Below, in pieces: positions 1 to 9,544 of a stretch of 46,090 nucleotides of DNA. Positions within the stretch are counted from its first letter, which is position 1. Each line of letters starts with the position of its first letter. The notes below the pieces were generated by a model that had not been told where the DNA came from, did not search any database, and saw nothing but the letters and a program-made list of their open reading frames with translations. Source of the DNA: Caulobacteraceae bacterium (lineage in GTDB: Bacteria; Pseudomonadota; Alphaproteobacteria; Caulobacterales; Aquidulcibacteraceae); NCBI GenBank assembly GCA_016703335.1, contig JADJCG010000012.1:1-46090 (forward strand), written 5' to 3'. Position numbers and translations under genes: made by a program.

Positions 1-250
1 GCTCTTTGAGTGGAAAGGGTGAGCAAAAGGCGACTCTGTCGTCGCCGAAATTGCCCCGCACGCACTCTGGCCGGGTAATTCTTGCGAACTCGTCAGTAAG
101 GAACGTGAACGCGGAATTTGCCAAATTGGACTTTCCGCGCGGAAAAGCCTACGTCACCTCTTATCGATCCTCGTCGCGTTACGCTTTGATCTCGTTATTG
201 CCTTCGAAATCGTCGCCTGATCTTCTGGAAGGTCACGCGGACAGTTTGTC

Positions 251-469
251 AGAAGGAAGCTGCCACGTCTAGCTACCGGCACAGTAAAGTTTTTCAACAC
301 CACCAAAGGGCTACGGCTTCCATCGCTCCGGACGGCGGCGGCAGGGACGTTTTCGTCCACATTTTCCGCTGTTGAGCGTTCCGGCGTAGCCGGCCTCGGA
401 GAACGACCAAAGGTCACGTTCGATCCTCGAGAAGGTCCGTCAAAGTTCGTGACTCGGCCGCGGACCTGA
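251..469 (+). CDS. Cold-shock domain protein (CspA family), start codon damaged and frameshifted
   Basis: Small cytoplasmic RNA chaperone with a single five-stranded OB-fold cold-shock domain. The RNP1-like stretch is visible as TVKFFNTTKG followed by YGF one frame later, and the RNP2-like VFVHI follows APDGGGRD. The tail reads SAVERSGVAGLGE in a third frame and ends in RPRT at the TGA at 467-469. At least two single-base indels are needed to join these parts. The expected start (ATG-GCT-ACC-GGC) appears as A-GCTACCGGC at 271, as if two bases were lost, and a good Shine-Dalgarno (AGAAGGAAG, 251-259) lies just upstream, which supports a real start there. Length after repair would be about 66 residues, normal for the family. 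The family assignment is firm; the exact sequence is not. Confidence 0.8.
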   Translation, partial: RRKLPRLATGTVKFFNTTKGLRLPSLRTAAAGTFSSTFSAVERSGVAGLGERPKVTFDPREGPSKFVTRPRT

Positions 470-476
470 AGGCTGG

Positions 477-854
477 CTAACCCATGGGGATTGCTGATCG
501 CATCCCTGATATGAGCGAAAAGAACTGGAAAGCCTTCGCGCTAACGCTGAGCGTTGGAAGGATTCGGTTCCGATATTCAGCGGCAACAAGCTCAAAGAGC
601 TGCTGCCGCTCGCTAGGCCCACCTTGAGGAAAAATAGCGCCGAGCGCGTTGCCGTGCAAACGGAAACGCGTCGCGTAGACACTGAAGCGTGCGGCTGGCC
701 CGGAAAAAGCCGAAAGCCGAATAAACACGCCGAACTCAATGCGAGCGCCAAGCTCGTTTGGCGGACTCCATAAAATTTGCCAGAAACGCTCGATACGGCC
801 TCCCGCATCTGTTGCACTATAACCTTCGGCGGTGAGGTGGCGTTGCATGCACAA
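477..854 (-). CDS. Hypothetical protein, 125 residues
   Basis: Open reverse-strand frame of 125 codons with a believable protein composition in its C-terminal two thirds (mixed hydrophobic and charged segments around LFELVAAEYRNRILPTLS) and no low-complexity bias. I do not recognise a family, see no signal peptide or membrane segment, and cannot confirm the start. It lies downstream of two other uncertain reverse-strand frames and could be the end of a frameshifted larger gene. Existence as a gene is uncertain. Confidence 0.35.
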   Translation of the reverse strand: MCMQRHLTAEGYSATDAGGRIERFWQILWSPPNELGARIEFGVFIRLSAFSGPAARFSVYATRFRLHGNALGAIFPQGGPSERQQLFELVAAEYRNRILPTLSVSAKAFQFFSLISGMRSAIPMG

Positions 855-911
855 GCGGCACGCGGCGCGTGCGTAAAACGCCGGGATCGTTGGACGCGCG
901 CAGCAACGCTC

Positions 912-1259
912 TCAGCAGCGTTCCGCGGGCGGCCAAGCCCGGAATGAAAGACAGAGCGGCCTCAAATCGCGCTCGTGCACCCAAAATCGATCCTGGCCGC
1001 GAACGTGCGCTTGCGTTGATACGGCGCGCCGGCGTGCCGGCAGGATGTAGCGCTCCTTGGGGGCGGGCGCGCTCCGCGTGCGACGACCTTCGCGGCAGAT
1101 GAAGATCGGCTCGCCTGGCCGTACGCCGAGGATGCGCAAGCGTTCGAGACGCGCGGCACCCGCGGCGCTTGGAGCTTTGCGGCAGTGCTTGCGCGGCGGC
1201 GGGGCAAAGCACCGGAAACTGACGCGCCACTTTCCCGGCTCGTCCGGCGTGAAGCTCAT
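912..1259 (-). CDS. Hypothetical protein, about 115 residues, uncertain
   Basis: Reverse-strand frame beginning MSFTPDEPGKWRVSFRCF with strong GC at third positions for its first half and an Arg-rich second half that may be out of frame. A competing longer frame covers 817-1329. I do not recognise a family. Since indels are common here, the true product may be a mixture of both frames. It is listed because the stretch is otherwise unexplained. Confidence 0.25.
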   Translation of the reverse strand: MSFTPDEPGKWRVSFRCFAPPPRKHCRKAPSAAGAARLERLRILGVRPGEPIFICREGRRTRSAPAPKERYILPARRRAVSTQAHVRGQDRFWVHERDLRPLCLSFRAWPPAERC

Positions 1260-1308
1260 CAGCTGCGCGTGCGTGACCGGCGCGCGGTGGTGGGCGCGTG
1301 TTGGGTTT

Positions 1309-1611
1309 AGGATAGGCGCTCGCTTCCAATCACCAACAGATGTCGCAGCATCCTTCGGCGCTGCGCAGCCATGAGGCGGATGTGCGTGCGATTTGGCCGT
1401 CAGCGTGTGCTGACGCGCGATCCACGCCGGATCGCCGAAGAGCGCGATGCAGTGTGCGCAGCAGCGCCGCCGCGATGCGCCACAGCGCGCGCGGCGCTGT
1501 TCTTAGTGTGGCGGGTGGATCGGCGGAGGACATGGACGGCGCATGATACGGGCGCGCTGGGAGGGCGGATAGATTTTGTGATCGCGCCCCAGCGTGGCGA
1601 AACGATCCCAC
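1309..1611 (-). CDS. Small hypothetical protein, copy 1 of a duplicated ORF
   Basis: Reverse-strand coding stretch whose repaired product has the pattern ALFGDPA-x-IA-x-x-H-x-L-x-A followed by a SWLR-SAEG tail. The same pattern occurs on the same strand at about 2267-2510. The two stretches align along roughly 200 bases at the DNA level, including a shared GGCGGATAG at one end and a GCGCAGCC-like block at the other, so they are diverged duplicates. One frameshift near 1430 separates the LFGDPA part from the tail, which ends in frame near 1309. I do not recognise the family; it is probably a cytoplasmic protein of 80-100 residues with a helical, Arg-rich N-terminus. Confidence 0.4.
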
Positions 1612-1627
1612 CAGGCCGCGTCACCCC

Positions 1628-1645
1628 ATCACCCAGACGGGTGAT
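1628..1645. repeat. Inverted repeat, 7-bp arms
   Basis: ATCACCC and GGGTGAT separated by four bases, lying about 50 bases upstream of the start of the PEGA-like protein gene. It has no T tract, so it is more likely a regulator site or 5' leader hairpin than a terminator. Seen directly; the role is inferred. Confidence 0.4.
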
Positions 1646-1693
1646 AGCCGGAAGATTCCCTTTGCGGTTAGGTCGCCCGGTTGGGGTTAACTT

Positions 1694-2174
1694 ATGAAAA
1701 CTGCAGTTCTGCTGGCGTCGCGGGACGCTGGCTTCGTGCGACGATCACGCGTGGCACGACGGAAGCGTTGTCGTCTACACCGTGCCGGCTGAGCGCACCC
1801 GTGCGCTGAGCACGGGCCAGAATGCAATTCGACGCCGTGCACGTTCGCGCGCATTCCGCGCGAAGCTGAATTCACGGTTGAGATCCGCAAAGGGCTATCG
1901 CACGGCGACGGCGAACATCTCTCGCAAACGTCCGGACAGGGCGGTGCGGGCATGGCCGGCAACGTGATCCTCGGCATCATCGGTTTGGCCGTCGACGCCA
2001 ATAGCGGTGCGACGCAGGACTTAGTGCCGAACCCGCTGACAGTTCATCTGGAAAGCGCTGCCCGCTGCTGTGGCTGCGGATGCGGCTCCAACTGAAGCGC
2101 CTCAGATAGTGCCGCCGTCGACAGTGTCTGAGCCGGCGCCGACAGCGGAAGCGCCAGCGCCGACGCCAGTCTAA
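1694..2174 (+). CDS. PEGA-like secreted or lipoprotein-type hypothetical protein
   Basis: Starts MKTAVLLA in a short, poorly preserved signal-like segment. Joining three frames gives the conserved order: a CTFARIPREAEFTVEIRKG strand segment, then a Gly-rich GQGGAGMAGNVILG motif, then DANSGATQDLVPNPLTVHL, and a tail rich in Ala, Pro and Glu ending at 2174. This matches a common alphaproteobacterial envelope protein family in which a PEGA-like beta domain (TPC-x-IPRK-x-GF-x-V) precedes a membrane-inserting GAGMAGN segment. The function of the family is unknown to me. At least three indels are needed, and the lipobox cannot be seen in the present sequence. A T-tract hairpin follows at about 2206-2233. 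Confidence 0.65.
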
Positions 2175-2205
2175 GCGACGCGATCAAGCTAAACGAAACA
2201 GCGCG

Positions 2206-2233
2206 GGCGCCTTTGTGGGCGTCGCCGTTTTTT
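2206..2233 (+). terminator. Probable rho-independent terminator
   Basis: GGCGCC pairs with GGCGTC (one G-T wobble) across a short TTTGT-containing loop, and a run of six T follows at 2228-2233. It sits about 30 bases after the stop of the PEGA-like gene and points the same way. The stem is short. Confidence 0.45.
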
Positions 2234-2266
2234 GTTTGGGTGATGCGCGTCTGACACGCGCGTTGA

Positions 2267-2510
2267 TCAAGCTCCGGCGCAGCGCAGCCAGCTCGACATC
2301 AGGCGATGCGTCTCGGCCGGGAGCTTGTGCAGCATCGCGACGTGCGCGGGGTCGCCGAACAGCGTGTGCAGAGAGTGCAAAAACGCATCACGCAATGGCC
2401 CAGAGCGTGGGCGGCGCGATGCGTATGGAGGAGGGTGAAGCGACTGACATGGCTGGGTGCAAGCCATGATACAGACGGTGCAGGAGGGGGCGGATAGCTT
2501 TTTACAAGTG
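2267..2510 (-). CDS. Small hypothetical protein, copy 2 of a duplicated ORF
   Basis: Reverse-strand frame containing HTLFGDPAHVAMLHKLPAE and ending MSSWLRCAGA at 2267. It is the paralogue of the 1309-1611 stretch and is the better-preserved copy, with one continuous frame over the conserved part. The open frame continues upstream to 2638 but similarity to copy 1 stops near 2510, so the start is uncertain. The family is not recognised, and no signal peptide or membrane segment is visible. The two copies flank the forward-strand PEGA-like gene. Confidence 0.4.
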
Positions 2511-2579
2511 CCTACATTCGTGATTCTCGGCGCCTGATGCTTATCATCGCGAATTGGCCGACCTATTTTCCGACGGCGC

Positions 2580-3919
2580 ATGTTGCCGGGTGAGATTCGA
2601 TGCAAGTTCATTGCGAAGGTACAGCACGCGTGCGCCACGTGGGGGAGCAGTGTCGTTTACGACATTCCGAGTGGCGATCTGGAGTGGACAACGGAGATCT
2701 TCCACGTCCGAGCGATGGGACCCGAGACGGTGCACGCCGGTGTTGTTGAACATCCCGTTCTGGGTGCTTTGAGGTGGGAGCTATGGGAATATCCGGAGGG
2801 CAAAGAGAGCCACAGGGAGTCGGTTGTTGCGCCGCACAACCTGGTGGTCGACTTCGCGCGAAGTGCTGGTCGACAGTATCCCGAAAGTCCCCGAAGGGAG
2901 TTCGGCAAGCAGCCGTTGAAGAAATCGAGTCCGATGGAATATTCGAATGGGCACCGCGCAGGATGCCCAGCGACTACGACAGCCAGCCGTACGACGATAT
3001 CGGTGACGCGGATGGGGAGGTCGCTAAGGCACTTGAGGATATGCCGGAACAGACCGCTGGCGTAGCTTTCAAAATTGAAGGCGGCAAAGTTGCGCTGAAT
3101 TGGACGGCGCCGACGGCTCCAGATGTCCGCGAAATTGCAGATTACTGCCTGAGCTTCGCGCTGCCGTAAGTGATTTGCGCGAGCTGCTGAAAGGGTTCGA
3201 ACGCGCACGTAATTCTGGGCGAGGCAGGTGGCCGCTATTTCGACGGCCAGTGAACTCCGGAGGCCCGTTTCGATTGATCGACTTTATTGCGTTGGTGTGC
3301 GTCTTGAGAATACGCGCATGCGGACGGACCGAGCAATTTCAGAGAGGCGACCTTCCGGCGCTGTCGGCGGATGTTAGCGAGGCGATCGACTCTGTCGTTG
3401 CCTTGCACGGCGTTGTGATTGGCAGCACCGCTAGAGGACGCGCACTTATGGACAGCGCTCAAACGTACGCGCTTTCCGATTTCGACATCGCCGTCCTGCG
3501 TGGGGCCGCCCAAAAGCTGTCCGACGTGGTGACAGCTTCGCCGGAGGTCTTCGATCCAACCGTCCGCGATACCCGGCGCGATCTCAACAGCGACATCGGC
3601 GAGGACCGCATCACAGCGGTCACGAAATCCGCGCCTAACAGCCAATCGAAATCTCCTAATCGTAGTTGGAAGCGCGATTGGCTCACTTGCACTCAGCAGC
3701 GTGATTCTTCCCGGCGTCAGCGCGAGCGTTCCGATTGTAGCTGCGAAAGACGCCGTTACTTTGTTTACAAACAATGCATGGGTTTTCTTCTTGGAGAACC
3801 TGAGTACGATCCGGCATTACGCTGCGGTCGCGGGCCCCGACATGAGTTGGATGCATTCGCTGTGCAACGTTATCGGTCGAGCTCGTAGCTCGACTCTTCC
3901 CGAAAAAATCAATGACTGA
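2580..3919 (+). CDS. Large hypothetical protein with C-terminal membrane segment, frameshifted
   Basis: Three or more forward frames join into one plausible protein of about 440 residues. The N-terminal part contains HPVLGALRWELWEYPEG. The middle part has an acidic segment (YDDIGDADGEVAKALEDMPE) followed by REIADYC and RAAVSDLRELLKGFERA, which reads on directly after a one-base shift. The C-terminal third contains SADVSEAIDSVVALHGVVIG and VFDPTVRDT-RRDLNSDIGED. A final frame gives a hydrophobic stretch (LPGVSASVPIVAAKDAVTLF) and ends at 3919. I do not recognise the family. The order of soluble helical region then late membrane helix suggests a tail-anchored or inner-membrane protein. The start is not fixed; the ATG at 2580 is the first in the right frame. 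Confidence 0.5.
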
Positions 3920-3968
3920 CGACGTCCTGAGACACGAACGGCGACGCTTATTGGGCGACGTCGTTTTC
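3919..3968 (+). terminator. Possible terminator after the large hypothetical gene
   Basis: ACGACGTC (3919-3926) pairs perfectly with GACGTCGT (3957-3964), and a short T run follows. The loop is long (30 bases), so this is a weak candidate. It lies between the convergent stops of the hypothetical gene and ftsK and could serve either. Confidence 0.35.
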
Positions 3969-3978
3969 CTGTGACCGC

Positions 3979-6392
3979 CTAGTCTTCGTCGATCACATCA
4001 ACCAGGATATCGCGTTTCCCCAGCCGCGTTCGCTTCCGAGATGATCCCGGCTTTTCCATCTTTTCGATGAGCGTGGCGGCGCGGTTGCTAGCCGATCTCT
4101 AGGCGGCGCTGCAGGTAGCTCGTGCTGGCTTTGCGGTCGCGTTGCACGATCTCGACGGCGCGTTCCGAAGAGTTCGTCGCCGCCATCGCCTTCGGCGAAC
4201 AATTCCAGATTGTCGTCGCGCCGGCGGCATTCGGCTCTTCGGTGACGTCGGTGCGATATTGCAGCGCGCCTTGCTCTTTGAGCATGGCGACGACGCGCGC
4301 TCGACTTCCAGCGTCGGTAACGAAGGCCCGTGCAGACGACGGATGCAAAGCCACCGCCCGCCATGAACAACAAGTCGCCTTGGCCGAGGAGTTGTTCGGC
4401 GCCTTGCTCACCAAGGATGGTGCGCGAGTCGATCTTCGACGTGACTTGGTAGGAGATACGGGTCAGGAAGTTGGCGCCGATCGTGCCGGTGATGACGTCG
4501 ACCGACGGGCGTTGCGTCGCCATGATGACGTGGATGCCTGCGGCGCGCGCCATTTGCGCGAGACGCTGCCCGGCGACTTCGATTTCACTTGCCGGCCGTG
4601 ATCATGCCAGATCGGCCATTTCGTCGATCACGACGACGATGTACGGCATCGGCTCGAGCGGCAGCTCGCGGGTTTCGTAGATCGGCTCGCCGCTTGAGGG
4701 ATCGAAGCCGGCGTGCACGGTGCGCTCGAGGCGCTCGCCGCGCTCGATCGCGTCAGCCACGCGCTCGTTGTAGCCGGTGATGTTGCGCACGCCGAGCTTG
4801 GCCATGCGGCGGTAGCGATCCTCCATCTCGCGCACGACCCATTTCAGCGCCGTGACCGCCTTCTTGGGATCGGTCACGACCGGGTGCAGCAGGTGCGGGA
4901 TGCCCTCATAGACGCTGAGCTCCAGCATCTTCGGATCGATCATGATGAAGCGGCACTCGTCGGGCGTGTGCTTGTAGAGCAGCGACAAGATCATCGCGTT
5001 GATGCCGACCGATTTGCCCGAACCGGTGGTGCCGGCGATCAGGAGGTGAGGCATCTTGGTGAGGTCGGCGGCGAACGGATCGCCTTCGATGGTTTCACCG
5101 AGCGCGAGCGGCAGATCGCCTTGCGTGCCGGCGAAGGACGAGCTGTTGAGCAGCGAAGCGCAGGAAAGCAGTCTCGCGCTTGGTGTTCGGCAGTTCGATA
5201 CCGATGGCGTTGCGGCCAGGAATGACGGCGACGCGGCAAGCGGTGGCGGACATCCAAGCGGGCGATGTCGTCGCTGAGGCCGATGACGCGTGAGGTTTTC
5301 ACGCCGGCTGCAGGTTCGAACTCGAACAAGGTGACGACAGGACCGGGGCGCGCGCTGAGCACTTCGCCTTGCACGCCGAAGTCGGCGAGGACGCCTTCGA
5401 GTTGTCGGCTCATGTTGTGCAGCGTTTGCGCGTCGGTTTGGGTGATGCGTTGCTTCGGCACCGAGAGCAGTTCGGTATCCGGGAGTTCGAAGTCGCGGCC
5501 GAACGCCATCGACGCGTGCTGACGCTCGCGCTTTTCCGGTTTTGGACGTTGTTGCTCCGGCGCGCGTTGGCGTGCTTCGGCTGGCTCGCGCTGTTGCGGT
5601 GCGGGGCGTGCGGGACGCGGCGCGCGCGGACGCGGCGCTTCTTCGTCTTCGCGCGCAGCAGCAGCGACCGCGTTCGCGGCGCGGCGGTAGGACGTTTCCT
5701 CAGGTTCGGGCCTCACGGCGCGTCTTCTCCCGAGACGAGCCAATGGCGCGTTGCGTAGCGTTAGCGCTGCCCTGCACAGTGCGGCGCATGACTTAGCCAG
5801 CGTTGCGCACGTCCTCAGGGCGGATTTGGAAGGCCCAGCCGACAAACAGCAGGCCAGCGACTGCGCAGACGATGCCGGTCAGCACTGCCAGGAACGGCAG
5901 GCCGGGCATCGACGCAAGGCCGCTGATGATGCTGGCGATGGAATCGCCGAGCATGCCGCCCGAGCCGGTCGCGAGCGGCCAGCCTTCTGGTGTTGGGATC
6001 GTGGTTGCAGCAGCGGCGAGCAGAACGATGCCGCCTGAAGCTGCGCCGATGCGGCGCTTGTCGATGCGCGCGACCAGTTGGCGGCGCATGACGCGCAATG
6101 CGCCAGCAGCAAACATCGCAGCAAACATCAAAGGCGCAGCTGCGCCGAGTCGCCGGACCGCAAGATCAGCGAGCATCGCGCCGGGGCCGCCAAACAGATT
6201 GTGCGGCACGCCGTCAGCAGCAGTGTTGAGACTCGGATCTTCCGGCGAGTAGGTGAGCACGGCGCCTAAGCCGTAAGCGCCAATGACGCCGCAGCCGATG
6301 GCGAGCGTAGCTCGCTTCAAAACAAGGCGCGCGGCGGCGGAAGTGGTCGCGGCGGGGATTCTTCCCGTTCGGTGTAGAGCGTCGTCGGTCAT
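3979..6392 (-). CDS. ftsK: DNA translocase FtsK, split by frameshifts
   Basis: Hexameric ATP-driven DNA pump of the divisome that clears the terminus region and activates XerCD recombination at dif. The N-terminal part (6392-5793) has about four hydrophobic helices (for example SGGIVLLAAAATTIPTP and PGLPFLAVLTGIVCAVAGLL). A Pro/Arg/Glu-rich linker follows (about 5750-5500), then the alpha domain (FELPDTELLSVPK, GPVVTLFEFEPAAGVKTSR). The RecA-like motor has Walker A GTTGSGKSVG near 5030, Walker B VVVIDEMADL near 4610, and ATQRPSVDVITGTIGANF, KIDSRTILGEQGAEQLLGQG further on. The C-terminal gamma winged helix (AVEIVQRDRKASTSYLQRRL) and the tail GKRDILVDVIDED end at 3979. At least five indels break the frame, but every domain is present in order and length (about 800 residues) is normal, so I treat it as intact in the organism. 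Confidence 0.93.
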
Positions 6393-6524
6393 TAACTTTG
6401 TTCGCTCGCTAAGGCGCCGAATTTGAAGGTGGAATGTTGGCTCTCCCGGTAAACGACCGATGTGAAGATTCGGATGCGAACGGGGTTACCGCGCGCATTC
6501 ATCTGCGTTGCGAGGTTCCGATTA

Positions 6525-6569
6525 ATAAAGGTAAAAAGAAAGAGCGCGGATCGAAATGATCCGCGCTCT
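6525..6569 (-). terminator. Rho-independent terminator of amt
   Basis: A perfect 12-bp stem (AGAGCGCGGATC, 6541-6552, with GATCCGCGCTCT, 6558-6569) and a five-base loop lie 24 bases past the amt stop. Read on the reverse strand, the stem is followed by TTTCTTTTTACC, a proper U-rich tail. The rest of the 6393-6592 gap should hold the ftsK promoter; I see no clear boxes. Confidence 0.85.
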
Positions 6570-6592
6570 GAAATCGAGGAGATGCGTTGGAG

Positions 6593-8097
6593 TTAGTTGT
6601 GGTAGGCAACCTCGCCGTGTTCGGCGTAGTCGACGCCCTCAGCTTCAACTTCTTTGCTGACGCGCCCGCCTGTTAGTCCGCGTGCGATCACCCAAACGAT
6701 GAGCGAGCCGACGCCGGACCAGGCAAGTGTTACCGCGACGCCGAGGCTTGTTTGGTCACTTGCGCAACGATGCCGGGATACTCTGCGGCGCCCGTCACGT
6801 AATTGACGATGCCAGCGCCGCCGAAGTCAGGATTGACGACGATGCCGGTGCCGATGGCGCCGACGATGCCGCCAATGCCGTGGATGCCGAAAACATCGAG
6901 GCTGTCATCGTATTTGAGCCGGGATTTCAGCGCTGAGCAGGCGAACAAGCAGATCGGGCCAACGACGAGGCCGAGGATCAGCGCGCCCACCGGGCCTGCA
7001 AAACCGGCAGCCGGCGTGACGGCGACGAGACCCACAACAGCGCCTGAGGCCAGGCCGGGAAGGCTTGGTTTGCCTTTCGTAAGCCACTCGGTGAGCGTCC
7101 ACGAGCGCTGCGCCTGCGGGAGCGACGAAGGTGTTGATGAGCGCGAGCGCGGCGTAGACGTTGGATTCGAGGTTTGAACCAGCGTTGAAACCAATCAACC
7201 GACCCAGAGAAGACCCGCGCCGATCACTGTGAAGGTGAGATTGTGCGGCAGCATCGGTTCTTTTCGATAACCGGTGCGCGAGCCGAGCAGAGTGCACCGA
7301 CAAGAGCGGCGACGCCTGAGTTGATGTGCACGACAGTACCGCCGGCGAAATCAGGCGCGCCGAAATTCCAGATGAGACCAGCGCCTGCAGCGGTGCGTCG
7401 GCGTTGGCGGGATCGGAGGCCATGATCGGGCCGCCCCACCGCAAACCATGTGCGCCATCGGATAATAGACGATGACGGGCCAGAAGGTGGAGAAGATCAC
7501 GATGGTGCTGAACTTCACGCGCTCAACAACGCCGCCGAGGACGAGCGCTGCGGTGATGCAGGCGAACGTCATCTGAAAAGCTACGAAAATCAGCTCTGGA
7601 ATGGCGATTCCGACGGAGAAGGTTTCGACCAGCGTGTTGACGTTGACTCCATTCAGGAAGGCTTTGTCTAAGCCGCCGACGAAGCGATTGAGACCGCCGC
7701 CATCAGTGAAGGCAGGCGAGTAGCCGACGAGCAACCACATCACCATGCCGATGCCGGTGACGACGAACACCTGGCTCAAAATCGAAACCATGTTCTTCGC
7801 GCGCACCAGGCCGCCGTAGAAAAGCGCGAGGCCGGGGATGATCATGAGCAACACGAGAACGGTGGAGACAAGCATCCAGCCGGTGTCGCCTTTGTCGACG
7901 GTGAGCGCTGGCGCCTCGGGCGCAGCTTCTTCCACGGCGAGGATTTCGCCTGTGCCTTCGTCAGCGACGACCGTTTCAACGGCAGCGCTTGTTTTCTTGT
8001 GCGAATGCTAGTTCGGCGCCATCGCCGACGCTACTGCGCCTACAAGCGCCAACGCTGCGATGCGCAGCGAGCGCCAAAGGCCCTTGGATTTTGTCAT
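6593..8097 (-). CDS. amt: Ammonium transporter (Amt/MEP/Rh family), split by frameshifts
   Basis: Inner-membrane trimeric channel for ammonium uptake. A cleavable-type N-terminus (LRIAALALVGAVASA) starts at ATG 8097, then comes GDTGWMLVSTVLVLLMIIPG with the family motif ALFYGGLVRAKN. Later helices follow, including FVAFQMTFACITAALVLGG and ERVKFS. The pore histidines are visible in VHINSGVAALVGAL and in FGIHGIGGIVGAIGTG. The C-terminal tail ends GEVAYHN at 6593. Length with signal peptide, about 500 residues, is normal for long proteobacterial Amt. At least four indels interrupt the frame (near 7990, 7440, 7200 and 6750). No glnK is seen next to it; the upstream neighbour is divergent. A strong terminator follows. 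Transcription control by NtrC is typical for the family, but no site was recognised. Confidence 0.92.
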
Positions 8098-8273
8098 TGC
8101 CCCGCTCCTCAGAGTTCGATGCGGGGATTGGTCAGGCGCCGCGCGATCCGGCAAGTTAATGGGGCCGCGTCTTTGTGCACTGCAGCGCCTCCGCTCAAAA
8201 AGCGGCGCCGTGCCTCAAGCTTGCGCGCCAGCGCCGCATCACTGCTTGCCCTGCCCCAGGGGTATCGTTCGGC

Positions 8274-9516
8274 ATGAGCAACCAACGCGGTTTCGATGCT
8301 GACGTGATCCTCTCCGGCGGCGGCTTAGTGGGGCAGACGCTGGCTTTGGCGCTGGATCAGGCGGGGCTTTCCGTCGCGGTGATCGATGCGTCGAAGCCGT
8401 CGGACACATTAGCCACGACGTTTGATGGGCGCGCTTTTGCGATCGCCTTTGCCTCGTACCGGATGTGGCGCGCGCTTGGGCTGGGTGATCAGCTCGATAA
8501 CGTCGCGCAGCCGATCAAGCAGATCATGGTGACGGACGGTAAGCTCAGGCGCGGGCCGTCACTACTGCATTCACTTTGATCGCCGAGATGCGCGACACCG
8601 ATGAGCCGCTTGGGCTGATGCTCGAAGCGCGGCACGTGCGCATGGCGCTCGATAGCGGCGTGAAGGCGCGGCCGAGCATCAAGATGATTCAGCCGATGTC
8701 GGTGAGCGCGATCGAGCGCGATCCGGCAGGCGCGACGGTGACGCTCGCGGATGGGCAGAAGCTGCGCGCGCCGCTTTTGGTCGGCACCGACGGGCGGCGT
8801 TCGTTTGTGCGCGGCGCGATTGGGATTCGCACGATCGGTTGGGATTATCCGGTGACGGCGATTGTCGCGACGATCCAGCACGAGAAGCCGCACGATGCGG
8901 TGGCGCATGAATTTTCTTGCCGAACGGGCCGTTTGCGATCTTACCGCTGAAGGGCAATCGTTCGAACATCGTGTGGGCCGAGCCGCGCGCGGCGGACGCG
9001 CTGCTGAAGATGAACGAAGCTGATTTCTTGTCGGAGCTGACGAAGCGCTTCGGCACGTTCTTGGGTGAGCTCTCGCTTGAGGGGCCGCGCTTTGGCTATC
9101 CGCTGTCGCTGCAGATGGCGGAGCGGATGATTGATCAGCGCGTGTGCCTTGCCGGCGATAGCGCGCACGGAATCCATCCGCTGGCCGGGCAGGGCTTGAA
9201 TCTTGGCCTGAAAGATTGCGCGGCGTTGGCGGAGTGCATCGCTGACGGCGTGGCGCTTGGGCTAGATCCCGGCGATGTCTCGATCCTCGAGCGCTATCAG
9301 CGCTGGCGGCAGTTCGACAATGTGACGATGGCGTTAGGAATGGAGTTCTTCGACAAGCTCTTCTCCAACGACATCAAGCCGCTGCGCGCAGCGCGGACGT
9401 TGGAAGCTTGCGCGGTCAACGCCGTTGGTCCGGCGCGGCGTTTCTTCATGAAATACGCCGGTGGTGGTGCGGGCGACCTGCCGAAGCTGTTGCGCGGCGA
9501 GAGTCTGGCTGCGTAA
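8274..9516 (+). CDS. UbiH/UbiF/VisC-type FAD-dependent ubiquinone biosynthesis hydroxylase, frameshifted
   Basis: Flavin monooxygenase that hydroxylates the ring of ubiquinone precursors. The N-terminal Rossmann FAD motif reads ADVILSGGGLVGQTLALAL with the acidic strand end VIDA, followed by the family-typical DGRAFAIA. The middle DG motif is VGTDGRRSFVRG. The GD motif and following helix are CLAGDSAHGIHPLAGQGLNL, diagnostic for UbiH-type enzymes. The product ends GESLAA at 9516. Two indels (near 8570 and 8920) split three frames; repaired length about 414 residues is normal. It stands alone, divergent from amt. Which ring position it acts on cannot be told from sequence alone. Confidence 0.88.
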
Positions 9517-9544
9517 CCGGCGCGCGGTGGTATAATCTGGCCCC

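Noticed and set aside
6..417. Open frames at 6-272 (forward) and 154-417 (reverse)
   Set aside because: They have no recognisable pattern, and the second runs antisense through the cold-shock gene. The region is better read as the leader and coding part of the cold-shock gene.
5265..5796. Several long forward frames opposite ftsK
   Set aside because: They mirror the Pro/Arg/Ala-rich linker of FtsK on the other strand and have no independent protein pattern.
3979..6392. ftsK (and amt, ubiH) as true pseudogenes
   Set aside because: All domains are present in order with conserved catalytic motifs on both sides of each break, and such genes are essential or strongly selected. Sequencing indels explain the breaks better.
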